Counted from the first letter of the stretch, positions 1-6,970 are shown. The stretch: 12,133 bases of DNA from Candidatus Sifarchaeum marinoarchaea (GCA_016294985.1 JAECRW010000038.1:1-12133); one strand, 5' to 3'. Numbers and translations are program-made. The notes: generated by a model not told the origin, from the sequence alone.

Positions 1-530
1 TAAGAAAATGAATGATCCATCTCATCATCAACGCTTGAATAGTCATCATTGAGACGAGACGGCTGGTTTGTTGTTTTAAACCAGTCAATTAAAGCAGATT
101 CATTTGTTTCTGTAATGGCTTTGTTCTTTTTAAGAAGCTCTTTGAAGGTCCTCTCGCGTACCGGAATAGGTAGTCTGATCCCTGTCCTTTTTTTAACTTC
201 CCAGCGCAACTTAGATAGTACATAACGAATGTTATACTTTTTTAGGCGATTAGAAATCTCCTCGCGTCCCATGATTCCTAACTTGATTGCTTCTTGTATA
301 ACTCTTTCATTGTCGCACATTGTATTAACAAAGCAGTCCTCGTGAATCACATGGTGACCCTGTACCACTACAACGTTGCTACTGGTTACTTTTCCACCAC
401 AGAGGATGCATCGCAGTTGGACTCCATCCCTTAATGCCTGGGTGATAAGCTCTGAAATAATGGTATACGGTTCTAAGCTAACAAAAGGTTCCATGTTGCA
501 GGGGAGAGAATCTTCGTATTCTTCAGCCAT
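1..530 (-). CDS. Zinc-finger protein with a helical C-terminal region, 3' end at or beyond the window edge
   Basis: I do not recognise the family. Reading leftward from ATG at 530, 176 codons are open. The last two bases in the window are TA, so the next codon is either a stop or Tyr, and the gene may end exactly here. Residues C41 and C44 (CILC) followed by H63 and C66 (HEDC) form a CxxC...HxxC treble-clef-like zinc site. A basic helical stretch follows (about 76-116, with REEISNRLKK inside) that could be a helix-turn-helix. The C-terminal tail is acidic (DDYSSVDDEMD). The layout suggests a nucleic-acid or protein-binding regulator, but this is inference. No transmembrane segment or signal peptide is visible. 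Neighbours on the same strand are separated by 147 bases, so it probably has its own promoter. Plus-strand reading frames through here are shadows. Confidence 0.7.
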   Translation of the reverse strand, partial: MAEEYEDSLPCNMEPFVSLEPYTIISELITQALRDGVQLRCILCGGKVTSSNVVVVQGHHVIHEDCFVNTMCDNERVIQEAIKLGIMGREEISNRLKKYNIRYVLSKLRWEVKKRTGIRLPIPVRERTFKELLKKNKAITETNESALIDWFKTTNQPSRLNDDYSSVDDEMDHSFS

Positions 531-550
531 TAATTTAACACTCCGTGCTG

Positions 551-590
551 TTCTTAAACTAGACAACGACTACTCTAGTATCTTAAATAC
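551..590 (-). promoter_or_regulatory. Two candidate TATA boxes for the zinc-finger gene
   Basis: On the minus strand TTTAAGAA lies at 558-551, about 24 bases before the ATG at 530, which would give a leaderless transcript. A second box, GTATTTAAGA at 590-581, would give a leader of about 30 bases. No clear Shine-Dalgarno precedes the ATG, which favours the nearer box. The sequence alone cannot decide between them. Confidence 0.4.
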
Positions 591-677
591 GTTTCCAAAG
601 GAACACTATATTGCTAATGTATCTATCCATATCTCTTATGTCTAAAACTTTACCAATACCTAAAAACTTTTGGGCAA

Positions 678-1316
678 TCATTTTTCTCCTATCGCGCCCA
701 AGAACATTAAGAACGTGTCATACATTTTTTGGACGCTAATATTTCTGAGTCCTGCCTGTTTAAAAATTCTATGCATGTCATTTAAGTCCATTGGAGTCTC
801 ATCTTCCCAAATCCACTCTTTCTTCAATTTTTGAAATCCGTAATTAAGCATCCCCAAAGGTCCATATTTGTAGGGCACTATTGCAATTACCTTACCTTCT
901 GGTTTGACAACCCGTCTCATCTCTGCTAACGCTAACGCTACCCTAGGGGTTTCAAAGTGCTCCAGCAAACCAACACTCCATACTGCGTTAAAAGTGTTTT
1001 CGACAAATGGTAAGTTAAATGCGTCTGTAACAATGAATTTAATAGACTTACTGCCAAAAGAATACTTCTTTGCTAATTGCAAGGCAGAAGCAGAAAAATC
1101 AGCACCGATTATATCTGTGCCTTTTGTAAGTATTTTTAGTGAACATTGTGCAGTGCCACATCCTACCTCCAAAATTAGACCGTTCATTCGCTTTCTGGCA
1201 AAACGTGCAAATGTAGATGAAAAATAATACTCTCTTAGAAAATAGATAAGCGAATGAAGAGCAGATTGACGAATTTGTTGTTTATCCCAGACTGAATCCC
1301 ATGTATCTTTGCTCAT
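678..1316 (-). CDS. Class I SAM-dependent methyltransferase (Methyltransf_11 type)
   Basis: A predicted soluble 212-residue methyltransferase that transfers a methyl group from S-adenosylmethionine. The glycine-rich SAM loop is LEVGCGT (residues 49-55). An acidic residue at the end of strand 2 is D73 (GADFSASALQLAKK). The adenine-contacting acid is D98 (VTDAFNLPF). The strand-4 motif is WSVGLLEHFE (113-122), and the post-motif is RRVVKPEGK (134-142). These match the UbiE/Methyltransf_11 fold, but the substrate cannot be read from the sequence. The ATG at 1316 is preceded by GAGGGAG four bases upstream, a good ribosome-binding site. It starts 16 bases after the GT2 glycosyltransferase stop codon, so the two are very probably one transcript. 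This suggests methylation of a lipid-linked sugar, lipid or glycan, which is inference from context only. Confidence 0.9.
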   Translation of the reverse strand: MSKDTWDSVWDKQQIRQSALHSLIYFLREYYFSSTFARFARKRMNGLILEVGCGTAQCSLKILTKGTDIIGADFSASALQLAKKYSFGSKSIKFIVTDAFNLPFVENTFNAVWSVGLLEHFETPRVALALAEMRRVVKPEGKVIAIVPYKYGPLGMLNYGFQKLKKEWIWEDETPMDLNDMHRIFKQAGLRNISVQKMYDTFLMFLGAIGEK

Positions 1317-1332
1317 TAAACTCCCTCGGTAT

Positions 1333-2034
1333 TTATTGAGTCAATAATTGTCTAAATACAACTTTAAGATAGCCTGGGCCTACTTGGAGATATCTTAATT
1401 TAGAAGTTCCTCCTCCTCTTCTGTGATAATGAATTGGAACTTCTATAACATTAAAACCCTTTTTGTAAATTTTTAAATGGATTTCTGGATGAATCTCAAA
1501 TCCTTCTGAAGTGAGTTCTATCTTTTCTATTGCCCTCTTTCTCATCGCCCGGAATCCCGTCGTTAAATCATGTATGGAAGTCCGCAAGAAGATCTTACTT
1601 AATAGATTGTATAAGCCACTGATAATAATTCGAGAGCGGGGCATGTCTGCCATTCCTCCCTTCATGTAACGCGATCCAATAACCAGATCTGCACCGCTTT
1701 TGATTCCTTGAATCAATTTTGGAATTTCGTTAGGATTGTGAGAGAAGTCTCCATCCATTGTAACGATAATATCACTGTTTTTAGCAGCCTTTAAACCCTC
1801 TCTTAGTGTTAATCCGACACCACAAACTCCGTCGTTGCGATAAACAGGTGTTAGATTTGTCATTTCTTTTGATAAATCCTTGAGAATAGTACTTGTTTTA
1901 TCATTACTATTGTCATCCACGATTATTATTTGGTTTTCAATTTTTAAGCGACGCAGTATTTCATTTATTTCATTCACAAGTTTTTCGATATTTTCTTCTT
2001 CATTATGAGCTGGAACTACGATGGCTACTTTCAT
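1333..2034 (-). CDS. GT2 family glycosyltransferase, dolichol-phosphate mannose/glucose synthase-like
   Basis: Predicted to transfer a sugar from a nucleotide sugar (probably GDP-mannose or UDP-glucose) to dolichol phosphate at the cytoplasmic face of the membrane, supplying donors for N-glycans or glycolipids. The GT-A signatures are in order: VAIVVPAHNEEENI (3-16), VDDNSNDKT (39-47), the metal-binding DxD in TMDGDFSHNP (92-101), GSRYMKGG (120-127), DLTTGFRAM (156-164), E180 in the GFEIHPE segment, and RGGGTSKLRY (206-215). At 233 residues with no C-terminal membrane helices it resembles the short soluble DPM1 type. I chose ATG at 2034, because GGAG sits nine bases upstream. A longer frame beginning at TTG 2049 adds five residues and would swallow that site. 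It is the first gene of an operon with the methyltransferase. The sugar specificity is not determined. Confidence 0.92.
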   Translation of the reverse strand: MKVAIVVPAHNEEENIEKLVNEINEILRRLKIENQIIIVDDNSNDKTSTILKDLSKEMTNLTPVYRNDGVCGVGLTLREGLKAAKNSDIIVTMDGDFSHNPNEIPKLIQGIKSGADLVIGSRYMKGGMADMPRSRIIISGLYNLLSKIFLRTSIHDLTTGFRAMRKRAIEKIELTSEGFEIHPEIHLKIYKKGFNVIEVPIHYHRRGGGTSKLRYLQVGPGYLKVVFRQLLTQ

Positions 2035-2090
2035 CAATGCCTTCTCCAAAACAAATCGAGCATAGATAGTCTTCTAATACAATAAAGTCT
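2035..2090 (-). promoter_or_regulatory. Promoter region and ribosome-binding site of the GT2-methyltransferase operon
   Basis: A weak TATA-like TTTATTGTA lies at 2086-2078 on the minus strand and would start transcription near 2056, leaving a leader of about 22 bases. The leader holds GGAG (2047-2044), nine bases before ATG 2034, which decides the start over the upstream TTG. Confidence 0.4.
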
Positions 2091-2183
2091 TCTCATGGAT
2101 TAAGAACAATTAAATGATATAGTCTCTTTTAACTTCATCGGTGATAAGTCTCATCCAAGAAGAGAATAGTTCACAAAAGTAGA

Positions 2184-2194
2184 GAAAAAGAAAA
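2184..2194 (-). terminator. T-rich terminator after the GTPase gene
   Basis: On the minus strand TTTTCTTTTTC begins about six bases after the GTPase stop codon. Archaeal RNA polymerase commonly ends at such T tracts without a hairpin, and none is evident. Confidence 0.55.
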
Positions 2195-2199
2195 TCATA

Positions 2200-2922
2200 T
2201 CACATCAGTTTGATCTCTTCATACGAACGGATCAAATCTGGAAGTATTTCAAAGATTTTTTTAACTGCTGGAACAACTTTAAATCGCTCTGTATTCCAAT
2301 CTGCCTCGATTAGTCCGCGCCACTCAAGCCAGTACAATCTGAGTTTTGCTTTATATCGACCCAATTCGATTATATCTGAAATCTGCTTCAACGCATTTTT
2401 CTCAGTACCGATACGATCGACTATACGTAGCATTGGGCTCGAACGTAAAATGTTCATTATTAGAAGTAAGACCAACGGTCTCATCATATCTTCGCCTGTC
2501 TTGGCTGAAATGGGTATAATCGGATATCCATTAAGCTCTAACAGTTCTCGTATTTCTCCCACGCTCTTTGCATCTGGTAAGTCCTGCTTATTTGCTGCTA
2601 CAACACAAGGAACCGATGCAACTATCTGTATCTCTTGCATCTCCTTCCATATTTCATTGAAATTTTCAATATTCGGATTAGCAGAGTCCACCATGAAAAT
2701 CATACCGTCTGCTCCCTCAGATAGGATTTGACGCAAAATTGAGAACCGGACAAGCCCGGGAGTTCCAAAAAGAAAAGCCGGAATACCTAACACGTCTACA
2801 GTCCCATGGTCGAGAGCAACTGTGGTTCCAGAACGATCTATATTAATGCAATCTCCACCTGTTAGCGTTCTTACAAGGGTAGATTTGCCAGAACTAAACG
2901 CGCCCGTTATTATTACCTTCAT
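2200..2922 (-). CDS. Small Ras-like GTPase of the archaeal COG2229 (Srp102/MglA-like) type
   Basis: A 240-residue GTP-binding switch protein. It has the P-loop GAFSSGKST (7-15), candidate switch I threonines T33/T34, a G3 region LFGTPG (51-56), G4 NKQD (111-114) and G5 ISAK (138-141). From memory, LFGTPG in place of DxxG is usual for COG2229 proteins. The following residue is normally Gln (GTPGQERF), but here it is Leu57 (GTPGLVRF). That is the position of Ras Gln61, so intrinsic hydrolysis may be slow. About 75 residues beyond the G domain (from about 165) are helical with a basic KAKLRLYWLEWR stretch, possibly a winged-helix or partner-binding tail. There is no lipidation motif. ATG 2922 has GAGGT six bases upstream. 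It stands alone in its transcript, and its partners are unknown. Confidence 0.88.
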   Translation of the reverse strand: MKVIITGAFSSGKSTLVRTLTGGDCINIDRSGTTVALDHGTVDVLGIPAFLFGTPGLVRFSILRQILSEGADGMIFMVDSANPNIENFNEIWKEMQEIQIVASVPCVVAANKQDLPDAKSVGEIRELLELNGYPIIPISAKTGEDMMRPLVLLLIMNILRSSPMLRIVDRIGTEKNALKQISDIIELGRYKAKLRLYWLEWRGLIEADWNTERFKVVPAVKKIFEILPDLIRSYEEIKLM

Positions 2923-2969
2923 TTAAATACCTCAAGGAGACTGTGAGGATAGGGAGTGGTGTTTAAATG
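2920..2969 (-). promoter_or_regulatory. GTPase promoter and start region inside a 12-base inverted repeat
   Basis: On the minus strand a TATA-like TTTAAAC at about 2967-2961 would start transcription near 2937. That leaves a leader of about 15 bases containing GAGGT before ATG 2922. The plus-strand arms CATTTAAATACC (2920-2931) and GGTGTTTAAATG (2958-2969) are complementary at 11 of 12 positions. One arm carries the start codon and the other the TATA box, so the repeat could act as a protein-binding site or could fold over the start region. Confidence 0.5.
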
Positions 2970-3220
2970 ACGGGAACTCGCAAGTCCCGTCCTCCCAACA
3001 CCAGGGAGTAGGTCCACTTCGAGATTGTTGTAAGGGCTTACCCGTCCGTGACACCGTCCCTACCCCTCAGGACTTTTAATCAACGAACGACAGAGCAAGG
3101 TGCTAGTGGAACACCCCAGGGTGCCATAACCCAAACAACTGCTGCTTCTCACAGAGAGAAGCCCTCTAATCAACTAAGGGACTTTTTCAAGCCCCTGCCC
3201 TTTAGGACGGGGTAGTTGAC
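2952..3220 (+). mobile_element. IS200/IS605 (TnpB-type) right-end remnant with omega-RNA-like folding, no transposase gene
   Basis: The stretch ends in CAAGCC, a C-rich/G-rich hairpin (3192-3195 with 3209-3212) and GGTAGTTGAC. From memory this resembles right ends of archaeal TnpB-encoding IS605-group elements. The same plan (CAAGCC, hairpin, GGTAGTTTACC) occurs on the minus strand at 6720-6685. Upstream lies a dense fold. GACGGGA(A)CT (2969-2978) pairs with AGTCCCGTC (2983-2991) around CGCA. GGGAG (2952-2956) can pair with CTCCC (2992-2996), and GGTGTT (2958-2963) with AACACC (2997-3002), in crossing order as in a pseudoknot. CTTCTC/GAGAAG forms another hairpin near 3145-3161. No TnpA or TnpB motifs are present. 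The 64-codon open frame ending at the TAG in the right end may be noncoding or an old TnpB tail. The left boundary is uncertain. Confidence 0.55.
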
Positions 3221-3600
3221 CGTAGTATCCCTTCACCTTGTTGTGTTATCTTCAGTGATGCCTCTTTTTATCTATTGTGGAAAACTATATCACAAATATG
3301 TTAAAGCAGACCTCTTTTGTATTCTTTCTAAAGGATGCTATGCTCTTCTCACCTTAAGCCAAACTGCAAAAGTTAATGAAATTTCCACTCCTTCCTGAAG
3401 TTCTTTTAACTCAAGTCTGTTATTTTCTCTGACATTATGCCTTATCTTTTCAAGAGTTATATTTCACTTTGTAAGGCAGAATTTCTTCAGAATTGATGTT
3501 TTGATACAATGACTTTTGTGGCACATCCCTTCAATGCGATATATGCGAAAAAAGGCGCGCGCTCATAAATAGTAAAAATCAGGTAAAAATGTACTTTGAT
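3221..3600. other. Intergenic stretch without an intact gene, possibly a decayed minus-strand ORF
   Basis: No complete gene with a start signal is seen. On the minus strand a 41-codon open stretch (3463-3338) reads with plausible protein composition, ending in SLTFAVWLKVRRA before TAG. It is bounded upstream by an in-frame TGA with more open codons beyond it, which would suit a degenerate gene. The plus-strand frame at 3216-3398 begins with TTG inside the mobile-element end and is not credible. Confidence 0.3.
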
Positions 3601-3640
3601 AATGCAAATGTAAACAAACATCATTATCTTCCATTAAGAT

Positions 3641-3727
3641 TATATATAAGAAACGTTCAGATATGTGCCAATTTCCTAATACAAACAAAATATTTTACAA
3701 ATAAAAAATAAGAGTTGGAGAAATACA
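3641..3727 (+). promoter_or_regulatory. Promoter and ribosome-binding site of the permease gene
   Basis: A strong TATA box TATATATAAG (3641-3650) predicts a transcription start near 3671 and an A-rich leader of about 56 bases. GGAG (3717-3720) lies seven bases before the ATG. Confidence 0.7.
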
Positions 3728-5356
3728 ATGTCTAAAACATTCGCGCGTGATGCAACCGGACTTGTCCGAGAGATTGGTTGGTTTACAGCTATGACAACTG
3801 TTATGTGCTATGTTATCGGTGGTGGAATTAACTTTCAGTCGGTTAGAACAGTAGCCGTTGCAGGATGGGGGACTAATGTACCACTCGGTTTTGCTATTGG
3901 AGCTGTTCCAGCGGTTTGTACTGCTTGGGCATTTGCACTTATGGCGACTTCTATGCCACGCAGCGGCGGTCCATACGTCTGGGTCTCTAGAGTTTTGGGA
4001 CCATATGCAGGCTTCCTAGCCTCATGGGCTTGGTGGTTTGGCACGGCGACTGCTTACGGATCTTTGGCGGTGTGGGATGTATGGTTCTGGGGCCTCAGCT
4101 TGCAGATAGCTGGTGCATCTACTAACAATATTGGGACCTATAATTCTGGTACCGTTTTGGCTACTAATCCCGTTGCTTGGATTGTAATCGGTATTATCAT
4201 AGTAGTTATATTCTGGGTGCTAGCGATAATGGGTGTCGACATATATGGCAAGGTTTTGAACGCTTCGTTCATTATTGCCGTTATTGGTAGCTTCATCACG
4301 ATTGGCGTGTATGCGGGTGCTTTTATTGGCGGTGGCGAAGCTGCAATGGCATCTGCTTGGAACTCAAGTCCTTTCGGAACGCCAGGCACACAGTTCTACT
4401 ATGCTAGCTATAACCAAATAATAGCTGCGGGCGCGGTAGCTGGGCAAGCGCCATTCGATTTTGGTGCAACAATGACTTTCATGGCTGTCGGTGCAATATG
4501 GGCTTATATTGGCTATACTGCTACGGCCTTCATTGGGGGCGAAGTAAAATCACCTAAAAGAAACATGCTCATTGGATTAGGCCTAGGTACCATCCTAATT
4601 GCAGTTTATTACGTAGGTATCAGTGGATTGATGTATGGCTCAGTTGGAGTATTTATCAAGTCCTATACATATTGTGACGTCAATGGCGTGGTGCTAAACG
4701 GGAATTCACCCCCGGTGGTCGCGCTGCTGCCAACATTTGCTGCAATTTTAATGCATACAAATCCGGCGGTAGCTGTGTTCATAGCAGTTACAGGAGCTAT
4801 TTGGTTAGCTAACGATATACCACCGTTTCTAATTACCTCTTCGAGAACATTGTTTGCATGGGCATTTGACCGTGCATTCCCACTAAAATTCGCAGAGGTA
4901 AGCGACAGATGGCACTCGCCAGTTTGGGCTATCAATCTTACAGCTATCCTTGGCCTCCTTGGAGTTTTCCAGACTACAGGTGAAGACATGGGTGTTACAC
5001 CTATTCTGGGCACATGGTTTGCAGTGATAGCAACTCAGACGTTCTTAGACACTATCATGATGTGGGCTGGCTGCTTGACAGCAATGATGCTACCATACAT
5101 GCGTAAGGACCTATTTGAAAAGGGCGCGGCGTTTAAACTCGGGCCTGTGCCGTTTTTGGCGGTTCTAGGGTTTATCGGATTTGTTGCCAATACCTATGTC
5201 CTCGTAGTGAGTGCAGGAGCTACAATACCAGGAGGCGTGCCTGTTTTAATGGTGTGGTTCACGCTCTCGGTCATAATATGGCTCTGGATGCAGAACAAGA
5301 ACAGAGAAATGGGAATCGACGTCGACACGATATACTCGGAGATACCGCCCGAATAG
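3728..5356 (+). CDS. APC-superfamily amino acid permease
   Basis: A 542-residue integral membrane transporter, probably moving amino acids or related amines with cation coupling. About 12 or more hydrophobic helices are visible. The first is broken by GGGINF (31-36), the position where APC proteins unwind helix 1 to bind substrate. The loop after helix 6 reads GGEVKSPKRNM (270-280), matching the family GEE-x-K-x-P-x-RN signature. SSRTLFAWAFDRAFP (371-385) matches the conserved SR...ar...lP loop. The N-terminal tail is short and cytoplasmic, and the C-terminal tail is acidic. The substrate cannot be told from sequence. The gene is visibly richer in G+C than its neighbours, for example 34 of 60 bases in 3961-4020. 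This may reflect glycine/alanine-rich helices, strong expression or transfer. It is monocistronic, with its own TATA box and a terminator. Confidence 0.93.
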   Translation: MSKTFARDATGLVREIGWFTAMTTVMCYVIGGGINFQSVRTVAVAGWGTNVPLGFAIGAVPAVCTAWAFALMATSMPRSGGPYVWVSRVLGPYAGFLASWAWWFGTATAYGSLAVWDVWFWGLSLQIAGASTNNIGTYNSGTVLATNPVAWIVIGIIIVVIFWVLAIMGVDIYGKVLNASFIIAVIGSFITIGVYAGAFIGGGEAAMASAWNSSPFGTPGTQFYYASYNQIIAAGAVAGQAPFDFGATMTFMAVGAIWAYIGYTATAFIGGEVKSPKRNMLIGLGLGTILIAVYYVGISGLMYGSVGVFIKSYTYCDVNGVVLNGNSPPVVALLPTFAAILMHTNPAVAVFIAVTGAIWLANDIPPFLITSSRTLFAWAFDRAFPLKFAEVSDRWHSPVWAINLTAILGLLGVFQTTGEDMGVTPILGTWFAVIATQTFLDTIMMWAGCLTAMMLPYMRKDLFEKGAAFKLGPVPFLAVLGFIGFVANTYVLVVSAGATIPGGVPVLMVWFTLSVIIWLWMQNKNREMGIDVDTIYSEIPPE

Positions 5357-5382
5357 CGATAGCTACAACCCTGCTAAAACCC

Positions 5383-5405
5383 TCTCTCTTTTTTTTTCAT
5401 TTTCA
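5383..5405 (+). terminator. T-tract terminator of the permease gene
   Basis: A pyrimidine run with nine consecutive Ts (5389-5397), followed by CATTTTC, begins about 30 bases after the stop codon. There is no strong hairpin, as is normal for archaeal intrinsic termination. Confidence 0.7.
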
Positions 5406-5531
5406 ACTGATATAATGAATCAAGAATAGTCTACTTCTTAACTCCCTAAAGCAAGGTGTATGTCCGGTTCCATTTCTAATACTTTTTTGTACCACACCGA
5501 AAAACCTTTAATACAATTGTCTTATTGGAAG

Positions 5532-5651
5532 ATGAATTCTAAAGACGTGCAACAGAGTACTCAAGAAGCTACAGTGAATACTAACATTAAAAACATACAA
5601 TTGATTAAGTATGGGAAAGTATTCCTGTTTATGTTTACAGAAAATAGTTGA
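5532..5651 (+). CDS. Possible tiny leaderless ORF, 39 residues
   Basis: An ORF starts at ATG 5532 (MNSKDVQQSTQ...) and ends ...FLFMFTENS. The support is positional. A BRE/TATA-like GAAAAACCTTTAATAC (5500-5515) lies about 22-25 bases before the ATG, the spacing of a leaderless archaeal transcript. A longer frame from ATG 5460 would cross that promoter. The product has a polar N-terminal half and a short hydrophobic patch, and I recognise no family. It could instead be a chance ORF or a small RNA. It is followed closely by the metallophosphoesterase promoter. Confidence 0.25.
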   Translation: MNSKDVQQSTQEATVNTNIKNIQLIKYGKVFLFMFTENS

Positions 5652-5658
5652 TAGGCGC

Positions 5659-5726
5659 TATATATCCCCTCCCCAAAGGAAAGGGTTTTATTGCGCGATG
5701 TAGATAACATAAGGCTATACGGAGGT
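5659..5726 (+). promoter_or_regulatory. Promoter and start-deciding ribosome-binding site of the metallophosphoesterase
   Basis: TATATAT (5659-5665) predicts a start near 5690. GGAGGT (5721-5726) lies six bases before GTG 5733 and marks it as the start, not the in-frame TTG at 5691, which has no such site. Confidence 0.65.
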
Positions 5727-5732
5727 AATGGC

Positions 5733-6689
5733 GTGACAAGAACTCGGATTTTCTTCACAACTGATGTCCACGGAAGTGAACAATGTTGGCGAAAATTTCT
5801 AAATGCCACAAAATTTTACAAGGAGATCGATGTAGCCATATTGGGCGGCGATACTACGGGTAAGGTAATCGTCCCGATTGTTGAACAAAGCGACGGTTCA
5901 TGGAGAGCAAGTTTCAACAAGGAATATCATATGAAAAGTGAGGAAGAGATTGAAGAGGCAGAGAAAATTATCCGTTACTGTGGGTCTTATCCCTATCGAA
6001 CCACGCCGGAAGGTGTAGAAGAGCTTGAAAATGATAAAAAAGCCTTAGATAAACTGTTTGATCATGTAATAGTTACGGAAATTGAACGTTGGATGAATTT
6101 AATTGAGGATAGGGTTCCACCTCATGTAAAAATTATTGTGAACCCCGGCAACGATGATAGTTTTTTAATTGATGATGTCATCCGAAAGACTGAGCGAGTA
6201 ATTTTTCCTTTAGACCGCGTGGTTTATCTCGATGACAATCATCCAATGATAAGCTTAGAATGGGTTAACCCAACTCCTTGGAACTCTCCAAGAGAATGTT
6301 CCGAAAAAGAATTAGGGAAAAAAATCGATAAATTATTCGACATGGTCGATCCAGGTGAGTATCCAAAATTATTATGCAATTTTCACACCCCGCCATATGG
6401 CACCCGGCTCGATGAAGCCCCAAAGCTGACAAAAGACCTAAAGACAATTCAAATTGCGGGGCATCAGCTCACGGAACCAGTTGGTAGTAAAGCCGTACGA
6501 GAGTCAATTCTTAAAAATAAACCTTTAATGGGCATTCATGGACATATCCACGAATCAGCTGGAGCTGTGACGCTCGGCAAAACGCAGCTCGTGAACCCAG
6601 GTTCTGAATATGGTGAAGGTATCCTAAGGGGCTATATCATCGATTTGACAAAAGATGGCATTGAGAAGTTTTGGGGAACAAGAGGGTAA
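5733..6689 (+). CDS. Calcineurin-like metallophosphoesterase
   Basis: A predicted cytosolic two-metal phosphoesterase of 318 residues from the GTG start. The metal-binding motifs occur in order: TTDVHG (D11, H13), LGGD (D40), NPGNDD (N140, D141), NFHTPP (H218) and GIHGHIH (H269, H271, H273). This is the complete set for the superfamily. About 100 residues separate GGD and GNDD, longer than in minimal YfcE-like enzymes. The insert is charged and helical (EEIEEAEKI...), perhaps a substrate cap. The substrate is unknown; phosphodiesterase or nucleotide activity is possible. The protein ends KFWGTRG. Its TAA stop falls within GGTAAACTACC, the end of an IS605-like remnant, so the original C-terminus may have been longer or different. 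It is transcribed alone from its own TATA box. Confidence 0.9.
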   Translation: MTRTRIFFTTDVHGSEQCWRKFLNATKFYKEIDVAILGGDTTGKVIVPIVEQSDGSWRASFNKEYHMKSEEEIEEAEKIIRYCGSYPYRTTPEGVEELENDKKALDKLFDHVIVTEIERWMNLIEDRVPPHVKIIVNPGNDDSFLIDDVIRKTERVIFPLDRVVYLDDNHPMISLEWVNPTPWNSPRECSEKELGKKIDKLFDMVDPGEYPKLLCNFHTPPYGTRLDEAPKLTKDLKTIQIAGHQLTEPVGSKAVRESILKNKPLMGIHGHIHESAGAVTLGKTQLVNPGSEYGEGILRGYIIDLTKDGIEKFWGTRG

Positions 6690-6970
6690 ACTACCTCACG
6701 CTGAAGCAGTGAGGCTTGTAGCTGTACTTAGTATCAGTCCTCTTCCCTGCAGAAGAGTTTCAACGTCATCATACGCTACCTCATGGGGGCGTTTACAAGA
6801 CCCCAGCCCAGTAATCCTCATATAGAGTCGGGCTATACTAGTTTACTCCTCATCGCCCTTGAGGTCATTAACTGTTTCCACTTCTACGAGAGGTGTGCCT
6901 TTAGACCACTTACCTATATCCCAGAACACCTATTTAAAAATGGAGAGACCTTGGTACAAGTGAAAATCTC
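6685..6970 (-). mobile_element. IS200/IS605-type right-end remnant with folded interior, minus orientation
   Basis: Read on the minus strand, the segment ends with CAAGCC, hairpin CCTCAC/GTGAGG and GGTAGTTTACC, the same plan as the end at 3189-3221. The interior has many short stems: CTCTTC/GAAGAG around TGCAGG (about 6757-6740), GGGG/CCCC, and GGGC/GCCC. This suits an omega-RNA-like scaffold. No transposase or TnpB motif is found in any frame. A plus-strand frame of 69 codons (6783-6992) spans the structured DNA and is taken as fortuitous. The outer end abuts the 3' end of the metallophosphoesterase gene. Assignment rests on remembered IS605 ends and needs a database search. Confidence 0.5.

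Noticed and set aside
376..645. Plus-strand 89-codon reading frame
   Set aside because: It lies opposite the zinc-finger gene, whose paired Cys/His site and continuous codon pattern on the minus strand are far more convincing.
2210..2731. Plus-strand 173-codon reading frame
   Set aside because: It is the antisense shadow of the GTPase, which has all G motifs.
3216..3398. Plus-strand 60-codon frame
   Set aside because: It starts with TTG inside the mobile-element end, has no ribosome-binding site and shows no family features.
2923..3727. tRNA or rRNA gene in the long intergenic region
   Set aside because: No cloverleaf with a T-arm GTTC motif and acceptor stem could be found. The structure present fits an IS605 end better.
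5691..5732. TTG start at 5691 for the phosphoesterase
   Set aside because: GGAGGT correctly spaced before GTG 5733, and the conserved domain beginning just after it, favour the later start.
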